Counted from the first letter of the stretch, positions 50,983 to 59,580 are shown. The stretch: 64,000 nucleotides of DNA from Streptomyces griseocarneus (GCA_003674045.1 PENC01000023.1:62001-126000), one strand, 5' to 3'. The notes: generated by a model not told the origin, from the letters alone. A program made the numbers and translations.

Positions 50983-52545
50983 TCAGACTGCCGCGGTGAC
51001 CTGGGCGTGGTGCCGCTCCAGCAGCCCTTGCACGACCTCGCGCATATAGGCGCAGTAGCCGGGCGACATCACCTGGATCGACCCGTTCTCCTCCTCCAGC
51101 GCCCCGGCCGAGCCGCCCGAGCAGGTGCCCTGGAGCTCGCAGCCGCGGCAGCCGGGGCCGTTGGTGTAGGCACGCATGCCGTAGTCCCGGTAGGCGGGGG
51201 AGGCGAAGACACCCCGCCAGTCGTCGATGGTGCCCAGCCTGCGCGCCGTCGCCTTGCAGGCGAACACACTGCCGTTGGGCTCGATGGACAGCTGACGGCC
51301 CACCGCCGGGCAGGTCTTGTAGTCCGCCTGCGCGGCCCACTTGCGCTCGTCGGCGATCATCTGGAACGTCTGGTACCAGTAGCCGCTGAGCTGGACGCCC
51401 CGCTCCCGCCCGTAGTCCACGGCGGCCAGCAGCCGCTGCGCGACCTCGTGCGGGCTGTGCCGCTCGAAGAACTCCCGCGCCTGGAACGAGACGATCACAT
51501 CGAGGGAGTCCAGGCCCGCCTCGGCGACGAAGTCGATCAGCGGGGTGCCCCACTTCTCCCAGGTGTAGTGCGACAGCACCGACGTGATGCTGACCGGCAC
51601 CCCCGCCGCCTTCAGGTCGAGCACGGCCTTGCGGACCACCGGCCAGCCCGTACGCTGCTGCTGCCCGCCACGGAACTCTCCGGTCCCGGGCACGAGATAG
51701 TCGATCGACACGGTCGTCGCGACACGGTGCTCGGCCAGCGCCGCGAGCAGCTCGGCGTCGATGCGCGAGCCGTTGCTGGTCATGTCGTAGGACAGCGCCA
51801 CCCCGTCGTAGCGGTCCCCGAAGGTCCGCAGGACGTGCAGGATGGTGCCGCGCGCGAGGGTCGGCTCGCCGCCGAAGAACGACACCGTCAGCTCGCCGCC
51901 GCCGTTCGCCTTGCGCAGCGCCACCGCCTCGCGGATCGTCTTCTCCGCGACCGCGGGGGACATGTGCATCGAGGGATTGCGCGCCTGGTCCCCGGCGTCG
52001 TCGTTCCAGTCGCCGCGGGCGAGGGTCGGGGCGGAGTCCCCGCGCGAGGTGCGCAGCTGCACGAGCACGGGGCCGGGCTTGACCGACTCCCCGGAGTGGT
52101 TGCGCTCCTCCACGCCCCCGTCGAAGTTGTAGGCGAAACAGCCCTGACAGGAGAAGTTGCAGGCGTTGGTGAGGACCAGCTGGATCGAGGAGTGGAACAC
52201 GCCGCTGCTCAGGGACTCGCTCCGGGCCGCGAGGAGTCCGTCGATCTCCGCGGCCTCGTCGTGCCCGGCCTCCACCAGGTACTGCGCCTCGATGAGGCTG
52301 CGTACGGTGGCGTCCCCGGCACGCGCGGTCAGCCGGTCGAGGGGGAGACCTGCGGCGGCCTCGCGGAGCAGCTCGACCGTGTCGCGGTCCACGAGGCGGG
52401 CGTTGCCGAAGAGCGCGTGGAAGGCCACCGTGCTGTCACTGCCGTCGTAGGCGTCGAGCCGCCCGCCGAAGCGGGTGAAGTCCTGGTCGTCCGTGGTGCG
52501 CACGGTGCGGACATAGCGGGAGGACTGGTAGACCGGAGCGGACAT
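50983..52545 (-). CDS. Radical SAM/SPASM enzyme, candidate RiPP maturase
   Basis: 520 aa. Residues 1-110 form an N-terminal extension that may bind the leader peptide. The SAM-binding 4Fe-4S motif is NACNFSCQGCFAYN (Cys129, Cys133, Cys136), followed by an acidic insert of about 50 residues and FFGGEPTLA. The C-terminal SPASM domain has CPAVGRQLSIEPNGSVFACK, GPGCRGCELQGTC and a later GYC for auxiliary clusters. Such enzymes modify ribosomal peptides by thioether, C-C or epimer chemistry. It lies directly downstream of the precursor-like gene. Confidence 0.92.
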   Translation of the reverse strand: MSAPVYQSSRYVRTVRTTDDQDFTRFGGRLDAYDGSDSTVAFHALFGNARLVDRDTVELLREAAAGLPLDRLTARAGDATVRSLIEAQYLVEAGHDEAAEIDGLLAARSESLSSGVFHSSIQLVLTNACNFSCQGCFAYNFDGGVEERNHSGESVKPGPVLVQLRTSRGDSAPTLARGDWNDDAGDQARNPSMHMSPAVAEKTIREAVALRKANGGGELTVSFFGGEPTLARGTILHVLRTFGDRYDGVALSYDMTSNGSRIDAELLAALAEHRVATTVSIDYLVPGTGEFRGGQQQRTGWPVVRKAVLDLKAAGVPVSITSVLSHYTWEKWGTPLIDFVAEAGLDSLDVIVSFQAREFFERHSPHEVAQRLLAAVDYGRERGVQLSGYWYQTFQMIADERKWAAQADYKTCPAVGRQLSIEPNGSVFACKATARRLGTIDDWRGVFASPAYRDYGMRAYTNGPGCRGCELQGTCSGGSAGALEEENGSIQVMSPGYCAYMREVVQGLLERHHAQVTAAV

Positions 52546-52620
52546 CGCTGAGCTTCCCCCTGTGCGGTGCTGTGTGACGAGTGCGGGTGGCGCGGCGCCG
52601 ACAGGGGCGCGGCACGGTAC

Positions 52621-52651
52621 GGGCCCGCCGGCCGGTCCGGGCGGCGGGCCC
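52621..52651 (-). terminator. Attenuator-like hairpin after the precursor gene
   Basis: GGGCCCGCCG (52621-52630) pairs perfectly with CGGCGGGCCC (52642-52651) around an 11-nt loop, 25 nt past the peptide stop and 75 nt before the radical SAM start. Partial terminators in this position raise precursor mRNA over enzyme mRNA in RiPP operons. Confidence 0.75.
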
Positions 52652-52675
52652 GCGGGAACCGGTGCACCGGGAGGA

Positions 52676-52849
52676 TCAGGCCGGTGCGCCCAGTTCCTTC
52701 GGCTCGGTGACGGGGCTGTCGGCCGAGACGGCCTCCGCCTTGCGGGGCGGGACGATGGTCGGCGCGTTGCCCTTGTCGGGGGAGACGAACCCGCAGGGGC
52801 GCGACGACGCCGTGGGCGTCGGCGTGATCATCTTCTTGACTTCGGCCAT
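52676..52849 (-). CDS. 57-aa putative RiPP precursor peptide
   Basis: From ATG 52849 with GGAGAGA five bases upstream. It reads MAEVKKMITPTPTASSRPCG, then FVSPDKGNAPTIVPPRKAEA and VSADSPVTEPKELGAPA. It is hydrophilic, rich in Pro, Ser, Thr, Ala and Lys, with one Cys (position 19), one Phe and no signal peptide or repeats. Position just before the radical SAM/SPASM gene, small size and the following hairpin support a precursor. Leader and core cannot be separated; the Ser/Thr/Pro residues at 9-24 are candidate targets. A longer frame starting at 52894 is less likely. Confidence 0.72.
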   Translation of the reverse strand: MAEVKKMITPTPTASSRPCGFVSPDKGNAPTIVPPRKAEAVSADSPVTEPKELGAPA

Positions 52850-53335
52850 GTCTCTCTCCGTGTCTTCTGCACATCTCGCCGTGGCGTGCGGCATTGCCGC
52901 ACACCGGGTCAGCGAACCATGGTCACGGAAGGCGGTGGTACGGGGGTTCAGGCCACTTTTTCATCCCGTATGGCGTGGTTGGCTCCCATGTGATTATCGG
53001 ATGGATTAAATCCCTCCTTTTCCGGGCGTATGTTGAGGGGGTGTGGGGTGGCCCACGGGGCAGGCGATGCAGGGCAGGGTCTCACCGGCAGTCATGCGAA
53101 CGTGGTGGGGCTGCTTGATGATCTGTGGCTTACTTCTTGCCCTGTGTCTTCCCTGCCGGGGGCATGCCGCCTGGACGGTGGCCGCGCGCGAGCGTGTTCT
53201 GCGCTGCGCGCCGCTTGCTGTGCGCGCCTCGTGCGCCTGTACGCCGTTTTGGCGCTGTGTATGGGCGGTTGCGGATCGTGCGTGGCTGGGCGCGCCCACG
53301 CGGCGGAGCCGCACGATGTAACCGCCCCGCGCCCC
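52850..53335. promoter_or_regulatory. Promoter region of the RiPP-like cluster, no gene
   Basis: 486 bp between the 2OG oxygenase stop and the precursor start. The segment 52955-53035 is AT-richer and on the minus strand contains GGAAAAGGAGGG, TTTAAT and GATAAT, plausible promoter parts. Copy B of the dispersed repeat lies at 53291-53336. Short frames (for example 53043-53321 plus) have odd Cys/Arg/Trp-rich composition and are not credible. Confidence 0.5.
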
Positions 53336-53336
53336 T
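53291..53336. repeat. Dispersed intergenic repeat, copy B
   Basis: It shares its first 23 bases with copy A at 26667 and the end CCCCGCGCCCCT. The two differ by a small deletion and substitutions in between. Here it touches the TAA stop of the 2OG oxygenase gene and probably belongs to its 3' end or terminator. Confidence 0.8.
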
Positions 53337-54304
53337 TACGGGGCCCGAAGGTCATCCCACGTGATCACCGGGCAGCCCGCCCTGAGGCTGTAGTCCACCG
53401 CCGGGTTGCGTACCGGCCACTTGAGGCGCAGCCAGCCCGGGACCGTCGCCGGGATTCCGTCGTCGCCCGCAAGGTGCCAGAACGTGTTGGAGTCCCGCCG
53501 GGCGAAATACGGGCAGAACAAGGAGATCACCAGCACGGCACGGTGCCCCGCGGTCACCGGTGTCACCGCGTGGAAGATGTGGCTCCCGTGGAGGAAGAGC
53601 GTCGCCCCGCGCTCCCGGCACGGTGCCTCCCGGATCCTGCCGTCCCCGGGCCCCGCGCCGGGGAACTCGTCCGTGCGTCCCTGGAAGTACGTGAACCGGC
53701 CGCCCTCGTAGTCCTGGTGGCCGTTCAGCTGGATCGTGAAGACGTAGTCCATGCCGTCCCGGTGCCACCGCACGATCTCCGGCCGCCGCCCCTGCCCCTC
53801 GCTGTAGTTGATCTGCGCCGTGGGCAGCCGCAGCGGATGCGGGATCAGGGGTACGCCCACCAGCCGCGAGCACGTCACCAGGAAGTCCCGGTCGCGGATC
53901 ATGTTGTTGACGAAGGGGGACAGGAGGTCCGCGCCGCGCAGCCGACGGGTCGCGATGAACCCGCTGTCGCCCGCCGCCCTTTCGAGGTTCGCGCACACCT
54001 CGGTCAGGTGCTCCAGCCCTTCCTCCGTGAGGATGCGCAGCGGGCCGGCCAGCGCGGTGTCGTCCGTCCTGCCCCGCCACCCGCCGATCTCGTCCGGCCT
54101 GTAGCCGAACTCCCCGAGCGTGAGCCGCGGCCCGTCCACGTCCCGGGCGACGTACTCGGTCCGCCAGGGCGGCTCGGCGGGCAGCCGCGCCCCGCGCCGC
54201 GGAGGGCGCGCCCGCAGCGCGTGGAGTACCTGGGTGAAGCCCGTGGGCGTCCTCGGCAGATCGAGGGCGCTCGTCTTCGTGGCGGTCATGCTCGTCTGTC
54301 TCAC
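53336..54304 (-). CDS. 2-oxoglutarate/Fe(II) oxygenase beside the RiPP-like cluster
   Basis: 322 aa from GTG 54304, chosen because AAGGAGA lies six bases upstream; an ATG at 54289 is in frame. The iron ligands are in EIVRWHRDGMDYVFTIQLN (His and Asp) and SHIFHAVTPVTAGHRAVLVISLF (distal His; the Arg after it binds 2-oxoglutarate). The middle reads GGRFTYFQGRTDEFPG. It should hydroxylate a peptide or small substrate. It is upstream of and co-directional with the precursor gene but separated by 486 bp, so membership in the cluster is likely but not certain. Confidence 0.85.
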   Translation of the reverse strand: MRQTSMTATKTSALDLPRTPTGFTQVLHALRARPPRRGARLPAEPPWRTEYVARDVDGPRLTLGEFGYRPDEIGGWRGRTDDTALAGPLRILTEEGLEHLTEVCANLERAAGDSGFIATRRLRGADLLSPFVNNMIRDRDFLVTCSRLVGVPLIPHPLRLPTAQINYSEGQGRRPEIVRWHRDGMDYVFTIQLNGHQDYEGGRFTYFQGRTDEFPGAGPGDGRIREAPCRERGATLFLHGSHIFHAVTPVTAGHRAVLVISLFCPYFARRDSNTFWHLAGDDGIPATVPGWLRLKWPVRNPAVDYSLRAGCPVITWDDLRAP

Positions 54305-54500
54305 GGGCGTCTCCTTCGTCCCGACGGAGAATCGCACGCCGGCCGCGCGCCTCATGCGCGCCGGCCGGTGTCGGCCGCAGTATGCAACGCCGGGGCGCCC
54401 CTGCCACAAGAGGGGATATTCCGCCACCTGACGGCCGCGCCGTCGCCCGCCCGCCCCGTGCGGGTTGCCGGGCAGGAGGCGCTGAACAAGCATTTCCGGT

Positions 54501-55817
54501 GTGCGGATCGCGGCAGGCCCGCTGGACTGGTCCCTGGTGAACGGATGGATTCCGCTCACCCTGCTCGTCGTGGGCCTCGCCGCGCTGGCGGCCCTGCTCG
54601 CCTCGCGCAGCCGTACCTGGTGGACGCGCTGGGGCCCGGCCGCCGTCGTGCTCGCCGTCCTCCTGACCTGGCTGCTGCGGACCGCCGTCGACGACTGGCT
54701 CCAGCCCTTCCCCGACCCTCTGCCCACCGACGTGGTGCTCTGGGCCGGCGTCGCCGTCCTCGGCGTCTGCCTCGCCGTCCTGCGCCTGCCCACCCTGCGC
54801 TGGAAGGGCCGGGCCGGTGCCGTCCTCGCGGGCCTGCTCGTCGTCCTGCTCGGTGCCTCGGAGATCAACAAGCACTTCGACCAGTACCCCACCCTCCGTA
54901 CCGCCCTCAACTCCTGGCTCACCAAGACGACCCGCCTCGCCGACGCCACCGGCCGTACCGAGCCCGCGCTGCGGGTCCCCGCGGGGAAGACGATCGCCGA
55001 CGTCTGGCACCCCCCGCCCGACCTGCCCAAGGACGGTACCCTCTCCCACACCGCCATCCCCGGCACCGTCTCCGGCTTCCACGCCCGCGACGGATACGTC
55101 TATCTGCCGCCCGCCTACCGCGCCACGCCCCGCCCCCTGCTGCCCGTGCTCGTCCTCATGGCGGGCCAGCCCGGATCGCCCGACGACTGGATCAACTCCG
55201 GGCGGCTGGTCGACATGATGAACGCCTTCGCCGCCGAACACCGCGGCCTCGCCCCCGTGGTCGTCGTCGTGGACCCGCTGGGCTCCCAGTTCGCCAACAC
55301 CCTCTGCCTGGACTCCCGGCTCGGCAACGTCCAGACCTACCTCGCCACCGACGTCCCCGACTGGATCCGCGGCCACCTCCAGACCGCGACCGCCCGCACC
55401 TCCTGGATCATCTCCGGGATCTCCTTCGGCGGCACCTGCTCCCTCCAGCTCGGCGTCAACGCCCCCCAGGTCTACGGCGTCATCAACGACATCTCCGGAC
55501 AGGAGGCCCCCACCCTCGGCAACCCGAAGAAGACGATCGACAAGGCCTTCGGCGGCGACGCCGCGGCCTTCGCCAAGGTCAATCCGCTCGACGTGCTCGC
55601 CCGGCAGCGCTTCCCCGACACCGGCGCCGCCTTCGTCGCGGGCAGCGACGACAGCACCTACCGGCCCCAGCAGCGCACGGTCTACGAAGCCGCCGTCAAG
55701 GCCGGGATGCGCGCCGAATGGGTCCTCCTCCCCGGCGGCCACAGCTGGCAGGTCTGGCGCCCCGGACTCGAACGCCAACTGCCCTGGCTCGCCCGGCGGA
55801 CAGGGCTGATCCCATGA
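54501..55817 (+). CDS. Membrane alpha/beta hydrolase (esterase family)
   Basis: 438 aa from GTG 54501. Four membrane helices (about 12-125) precede an extracellular alpha/beta hydrolase domain of the esterase D/antigen 85 type: PPAYRATPRPLLPVLVLMAGQPGSPDDW, nucleophile Ser in IISGISFGGTCSLQ, Asp in AGSDDSTY and His in LPGGHSWQVW. The stop overlaps the ATG of the MprF-like gene (ATGA). In Corynebacterium an esterase (AhyD) works with an aminoacyl-lipid synthase and removes the amino acid from the lipid; a similar role is probable here. Confidence 0.88.
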   Translation: MRIAAGPLDWSLVNGWIPLTLLVVGLAALAALLASRSRTWWTRWGPAAVVLAVLLTWLLRTAVDDWLQPFPDPLPTDVVLWAGVAVLGVCLAVLRLPTLRWKGRAGAVLAGLLVVLLGASEINKHFDQYPTLRTALNSWLTKTTRLADATGRTEPALRVPAGKTIADVWHPPPDLPKDGTLSHTAIPGTVSGFHARDGYVYLPPAYRATPRPLLPVLVLMAGQPGSPDDWINSGRLVDMMNAFAAEHRGLAPVVVVVDPLGSQFANTLCLDSRLGNVQTYLATDVPDWIRGHLQTATARTSWIISGISFGGTCSLQLGVNAPQVYGVINDISGQEAPTLGNPKKTIDKAFGGDAAAFAKVNPLDVLARQRFPDTGAAFVAGSDDSTYRPQQRTVYEAAVKAGMRAEWVLLPGGHSWQVWRPGLERQLPWLARRTGLIP

Positions 55818-58336
55818 GCACCGCCACCCCGCCCCCCGAGACCCCCGTCACGGGCGACACCACCCACCCCTGGCGCACCACCCTCGACCGGCTCCTCGCC
55901 CCCGTCCGCCACGCCCCCTTCACCCTCGGCTTCCTCGCCGTCCTGTGGACCGTCGGCGCCGTCACCCACAGCCTCGGCAGCGGCCCCAGCATGCATCGCA
56001 TGGAACACATCGGCGTCGGCGTCCCCGCGCTCGCCGAGGGCCGCTGGTGGACCCCCGCCAGCTCCCTGCTCTGGTGCTCCGGGCTCGGCGGCTACATCGG
56101 CTCCACCCTGATCGTGCTGCTCCTGGTCACCCCCGCGGAGCGCCGCCTGGGCGTCGCCCGCACCGCCGCGGCCCTGCTCGGCGGCCAGGTCCTCGGCACC
56201 CTCCTCGGCTGCGGGATCGTCGAACTCGGCTCCCGCGCGGGGGAGTGGTGGCTGGAGGAGCTCGCCGGCTACCTCGCCGTCTCGCCGAGCGTCGGCGCGC
56301 TCACCGTCGGCGGCGTCCTCAGCTACCGCCTCACCGCGCTCTGGCGCCGCCGTACCCGCCTCGGCATCGTCGCCTTCGCCCTCGTGATGGCCCTCTACGT
56401 CGGCCACCTCCAGGGCGTGCTGCGCCTCGGCGGCGCCGTCGTCGGCCTCGCCGCCGGGGCCCTGCTGCACCCCAAGGGGCGGACCTGGCGCATCCGGCAC
56501 TCCTCGCACACCGAGGCCAGGGTCCTCGTCGCCCTCGTCGTCGCCGCGGCCGCCATCGGCCCCATGGCCGCGATCCTCTACCGGGACGCCTACGGCCCCC
56601 TCAACTCCTTCCAGCTCTACGTCGCCGTCCGGCCCACCGGCCAGAACGTCGCCGAGGCGTGCGCCGCGTCCGCCGAGAGCTGCCACTACGTGCGCGCTCT
56701 CCGCGACTTCTACGACTCGCCGGCCACCGTCATGGCCGTCCTCGTCCCCGCCCTGATGCTCGTCCTCGCCGAGGGGCTGCGCCGCGGGCTGCGGCTCGCC
56801 TGGTGGCTCGCCGTCCTCGTCCACCTGGCCTGGATGGCCCTCTTCTCCTACTGGCTGCACGACTTCCTCAGCCATCCCGCCGAGTGGGCCGAGCCCGCGG
56901 AGCGTTCGACGTACACGCAGGCCTTCGCCGAGCAGATGCTGTTGCCGGTCCTCGTGCTCGTCCTGCTCGTCGTCACCCACGCCCGCTTCGGGCTGCGGCT
57001 GCCGCGCGCGACCGTCCGCAGACTCGCCGCCGTGGTCGGCGGGGTGCTCCTGCTGGCCTGTGCCGTGTACGTCGGCATCGGCTGGGCCGTACGCGACCAG
57101 TACGAGCCCACCGCCACGCTCCCCGTGCTCTTCTCCGGGCTGGCCTCCGAGTTCCTGCCGCCCACCCTCGTCGGCGACTTCGCCGACTGGCCGGTGCCCG
57201 TCGGCGGCACCGCCGAGGCCCTCTTCCAGTACTGCGGGCTGCTCTTCTGGCTCGTCACGCTGATCGCGCTGCTCGTCACCTTCCGGCGGCCGCGCCTGCA
57301 CACGGACGCCGACGCCGCCGTGCGCGCCCGGGAACTCCTCGTCGCGCACGGTGGCTCGACCCTGAGCTGGATCACCACGTGGGACGGGAACTTCTACTGG
57401 TTCGACGGACAGGGACGGGCCGCCGTCGCCTACCGGGTGATCGCCACCGTGGCCCTCACCACCGGCGAGCCGTTCGGCGTTCCGGACGCGCGGGAGGCCG
57501 CCGTCGCAGGCTTCGCCCGGCACTGCGACGAGCGCGGCTGGACACCCTGCCTCTACAGCATCGGGGCCGAGGCCCGCGACGCGGCCGAACGGCTCGGCTG
57601 GCGCTCGGTGCAGGTCGCCGAGGACACCGTGGTGCCCCTGCCCGGGCTGGCCTTCACCGGGAAGAAGTGGCAGGACGTCCGCACCGCCCTCAACAAGGCC
57701 AAGAAGGAGGGCATCACCGCCGAGTGGTGGTCCTACCCCGACGCCCCCGTCGCCCTCACCGACCAGATCCGCTCGATCTCCGAGGAGTGGGTCGCCGACA
57801 AGGGCCTGCCGGAGATGGGCTTCACCCTCGGCGGCCTCGACGAGCTGGAGGACCCGGCGGTGCGCTGCCTCATCGCCGTGGACGCCGACCGTACGGTGCA
57901 CGGCATCACCAGCTGGATGCCGGTGCACGAGGGCGGACAACCGGTCGGCTGGACCCTGGACTTCATGCGCCGCCGGACGAGCGGCTTCCGTGGCTCGATG
58001 GAATTCCTCATCGCCTCCGCGGCCCTGGGCTTCCAGGAGGAGGGCGCCCGCTTCCTCAGCCTCTCCGGCGCCCCGCTCGCCCGCAAGGCGACGGCGGAAC
58101 CGCCCGCGGCCCTCCAGCGCATGCTCGACTACGCGGGCAAGGTCCTCGAACCGGTCTACGGCTTCCGCTCCCTGCTCAACTTCAAGGCCAAGTTCCAGCC
58201 CCAGTACCGCCCGATGTACATGTCCTATCCGGACCCGGCGGCCCTCCCCGCCATCACCCGCGCCATCGGCAAGGCGTACTTGCCTCATATGACGGCAGCT
58301 CAGGGGGTGCGGCTGATGCGGCAGTTCTCGTCCTGA
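55814..58336 (+). CDS. MprF-like aminoacyl-lipid synthase (DUF2156)
   Basis: 840 aa from ATG 55814. About 12 membrane helices fill residues 30-490; the first six resemble a rhomboid-like module (WWTPASSLLWCSGLGGYIGSTLIVLLLVTPAERRLG). The C-terminal cytosolic DUF2156 domain (about 500-840) has the dual GNAT fold: YWFDGQGRAAVAYRVIATVALTTGEPFG, LNKAKKEGITAEWW and GSMEFLIASAALGFQEEGARFLSLSGAPLA. Such enzymes transfer an amino acid from aminoacyl-tRNA to a membrane lipid. It is coupled to the hydrolase gene upstream. Confidence 0.9.
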   Translation: MSTATPPPETPVTGDTTHPWRTTLDRLLAPVRHAPFTLGFLAVLWTVGAVTHSLGSGPSMHRMEHIGVGVPALAEGRWWTPASSLLWCSGLGGYIGSTLIVLLLVTPAERRLGVARTAAALLGGQVLGTLLGCGIVELGSRAGEWWLEELAGYLAVSPSVGALTVGGVLSYRLTALWRRRTRLGIVAFALVMALYVGHLQGVLRLGGAVVGLAAGALLHPKGRTWRIRHSSHTEARVLVALVVAAAAIGPMAAILYRDAYGPLNSFQLYVAVRPTGQNVAEACAASAESCHYVRALRDFYDSPATVMAVLVPALMLVLAEGLRRGLRLAWWLAVLVHLAWMALFSYWLHDFLSHPAEWAEPAERSTYTQAFAEQMLLPVLVLVLLVVTHARFGLRLPRATVRRLAAVVGGVLLLACAVYVGIGWAVRDQYEPTATLPVLFSGLASEFLPPTLVGDFADWPVPVGGTAEALFQYCGLLFWLVTLIALLVTFRRPRLHTDADAAVRARELLVAHGGSTLSWITTWDGNFYWFDGQGRAAVAYRVIATVALTTGEPFGVPDAREAAVAGFARHCDERGWTPCLYSIGAEARDAAERLGWRSVQVAEDTVVPLPGLAFTGKKWQDVRTALNKAKKEGITAEWWSYPDAPVALTDQIRSISEEWVADKGLPEMGFTLGGLDELEDPAVRCLIAVDADRTVHGITSWMPVHEGGQPVGWTLDFMRRRTSGFRGSMEFLIASAALGFQEEGARFLSLSGAPLARKATAEPPAALQRMLDYAGKVLEPVYGFRSLLNFKAKFQPQYRPMYMSYPDPAALPAITRAIGKAYLPHMTAAQGVRLMRQFSS

Positions 58337-58653
58337 CGCCGGACGAGCGGCATCCCCCGAGCCGGAAATCAGCGGTATTCAGGTAGACGGCGAAATGGCC
58401 TTGATGCGAATGTCGAACCGGGAGTTCACTTCGCGACCGCCGTGGACGGCTGCGTGCCGGACAAGCGGCTCGACAGCCCCTGTGGTGCAGCCGGCACGCG
58501 TCTCGTCTCGTGCCAGCACAGCAACGATCCTGTGCAACTACTGTATGGGGCAACCATCTTTGGGGGCCCGACTTGAATATGTCCCCCGAATGTCCAGATC
58601 GGCCCGCATGGGGAATTTGGCAGGTTCATGCTCGGATATGCCCCCGGGAGGTG
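58337..58653. other. 317-bp low-GC intergenic region, no gene
   Basis: It lies between convergent stops of the MprF-like and MetAP genes. GC is lower than in flanking genes (for example 58540-58640), and no frame looks coding. Two similar strings, ATATGTCCCCC near 58577 and ATATGCCCCC near 58636, face the same way. No strong terminator hairpin is evident. It could be a decayed gene, an sRNA locus or simple spacer. Confidence 0.5.
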
Positions 58654-59421
58654 TCACAGGAGCGTCAGAATGCGCGGGCCCGCCTCCGTGATGGCCACCG
58701 TGTGCTCGATGTGGGCCGCGCGGCTGCCGTCCGCCGTGCGGAGGGTCCAGCCGTCGGGGTCCGTGACATAGGCGTCGCTGCCGCCCGCCATGAGCATCGG
58801 CTCTATCGCCAGGACCAGGCCGTGCCGCAGCGGCAGGCCGCGGCCCGGGCGGCCCTCGTTCGGTACGGGCGGGTCCTCGTGCATGCGGCGGCCGATGCCG
58901 TGGCCGCCGAACTCGGCGGGCATGCCGCAGCGCGCGGCGCGGGCGACCGTGCCGATGGCGTGCGAGATGTCGCCCATGCGGTTGCCCACGGTGGCCGCCG
59001 CGATGCCCGCGTCCAGCGCGCGCCGGGTGGCCTCGATCAGCTCCGTGTCGGCCGGGCGTGCCGTGCCGACGGTGAAGCTGATCGCGGAGTCGCCGGTCCA
59101 GCCGTCGACCTGCGCCCCGCAGTCGATGCTGACGAGGTCGCCGTCGGCGAGGCGGTGGTCGCCCGGGATGCCGTGGACGACGGCGTCGTTGACGGAGGCG
59201 CAGATCACCGCGGGGAAGGGGGTGGGCGCGAAGGGGGGCCGGTACCCCAGGAAGGGCGAGGTCGCCCCGGCCTCGCCCAGAACGGCCCGCGCCGCCTCGT
59301 CCAGCTCGCGCAGGCGCACCCCCACCGCCGCCGCCTCCCGGACGGCGGCCAGTGCGCGGGCGACGACGCGCCCCGCCTCGCGCATCGCGTCCAGTTCCCC
59401 GTCCGACTTGATCTCCACCAC
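58654..59421 (-). CDS. map: Type I methionine aminopeptidase
   Basis: 255 aa from GTG 59421, placed by GGGGAGG and by the family start VEIKSDGELDAMREAG. Metal ligands are all present: Asp in VSIDCGAQVDGW and TGDSAISF, His in GGHGIGRRMHEDPPVPN, Glu in LAIEPML and Glu in VAITEAG. The enzyme removes initiator Met. It lies outside the ribosomal protein cluster where the housekeeping map gene normally sits, so it is probably a second copy. Confidence 0.9.
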   Translation of the reverse strand: MVEIKSDGELDAMREAGRVVARALAAVREAAAVGVRLRELDEAARAVLGEAGATSPFLGYRPPFAPTPFPAVICASVNDAVVHGIPGDHRLADGDLVSIDCGAQVDGWTGDSAISFTVGTARPADTELIEATRRALDAGIAAATVGNRMGDISHAIGTVARAARCGMPAEFGGHGIGRRMHEDPPVPNEGRPGRGLPLRHGLVLAIEPMLMAGGSDAYVTDPDGWTLRTADGSRAAHIEHTVAITEAGPRILTLL

Positions 59422-59580
59422 GACCCGACGCCTCCCCATGCGGCCGACCGGAACCACGTTCCTCGTACCGAGATGCCTATCACGGGCCCGGGCGGCGCCT
59501 CTTCGTGCCCCTCGGCAGCGGCGATCCGGCGCCTCCTCCGGTGTGTTGTCGCCCCGGGCGCCCCCTCCCGAGCATTTTTC

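Noticed and set aside
53043..53321. 92-residue Cys/Trp-rich frame that might be a second precursor peptide
   Set aside because: It has no credible ribosome site, overlaps the dispersed repeat, and a similar-looking frame arises at 26532 from the same repeat, so composition and not coding explains it.
58426..58629. 67-residue minus-strand frame in the low-GC gap
   Set aside because: No ribosome site, no coding bias and no family resemblance.
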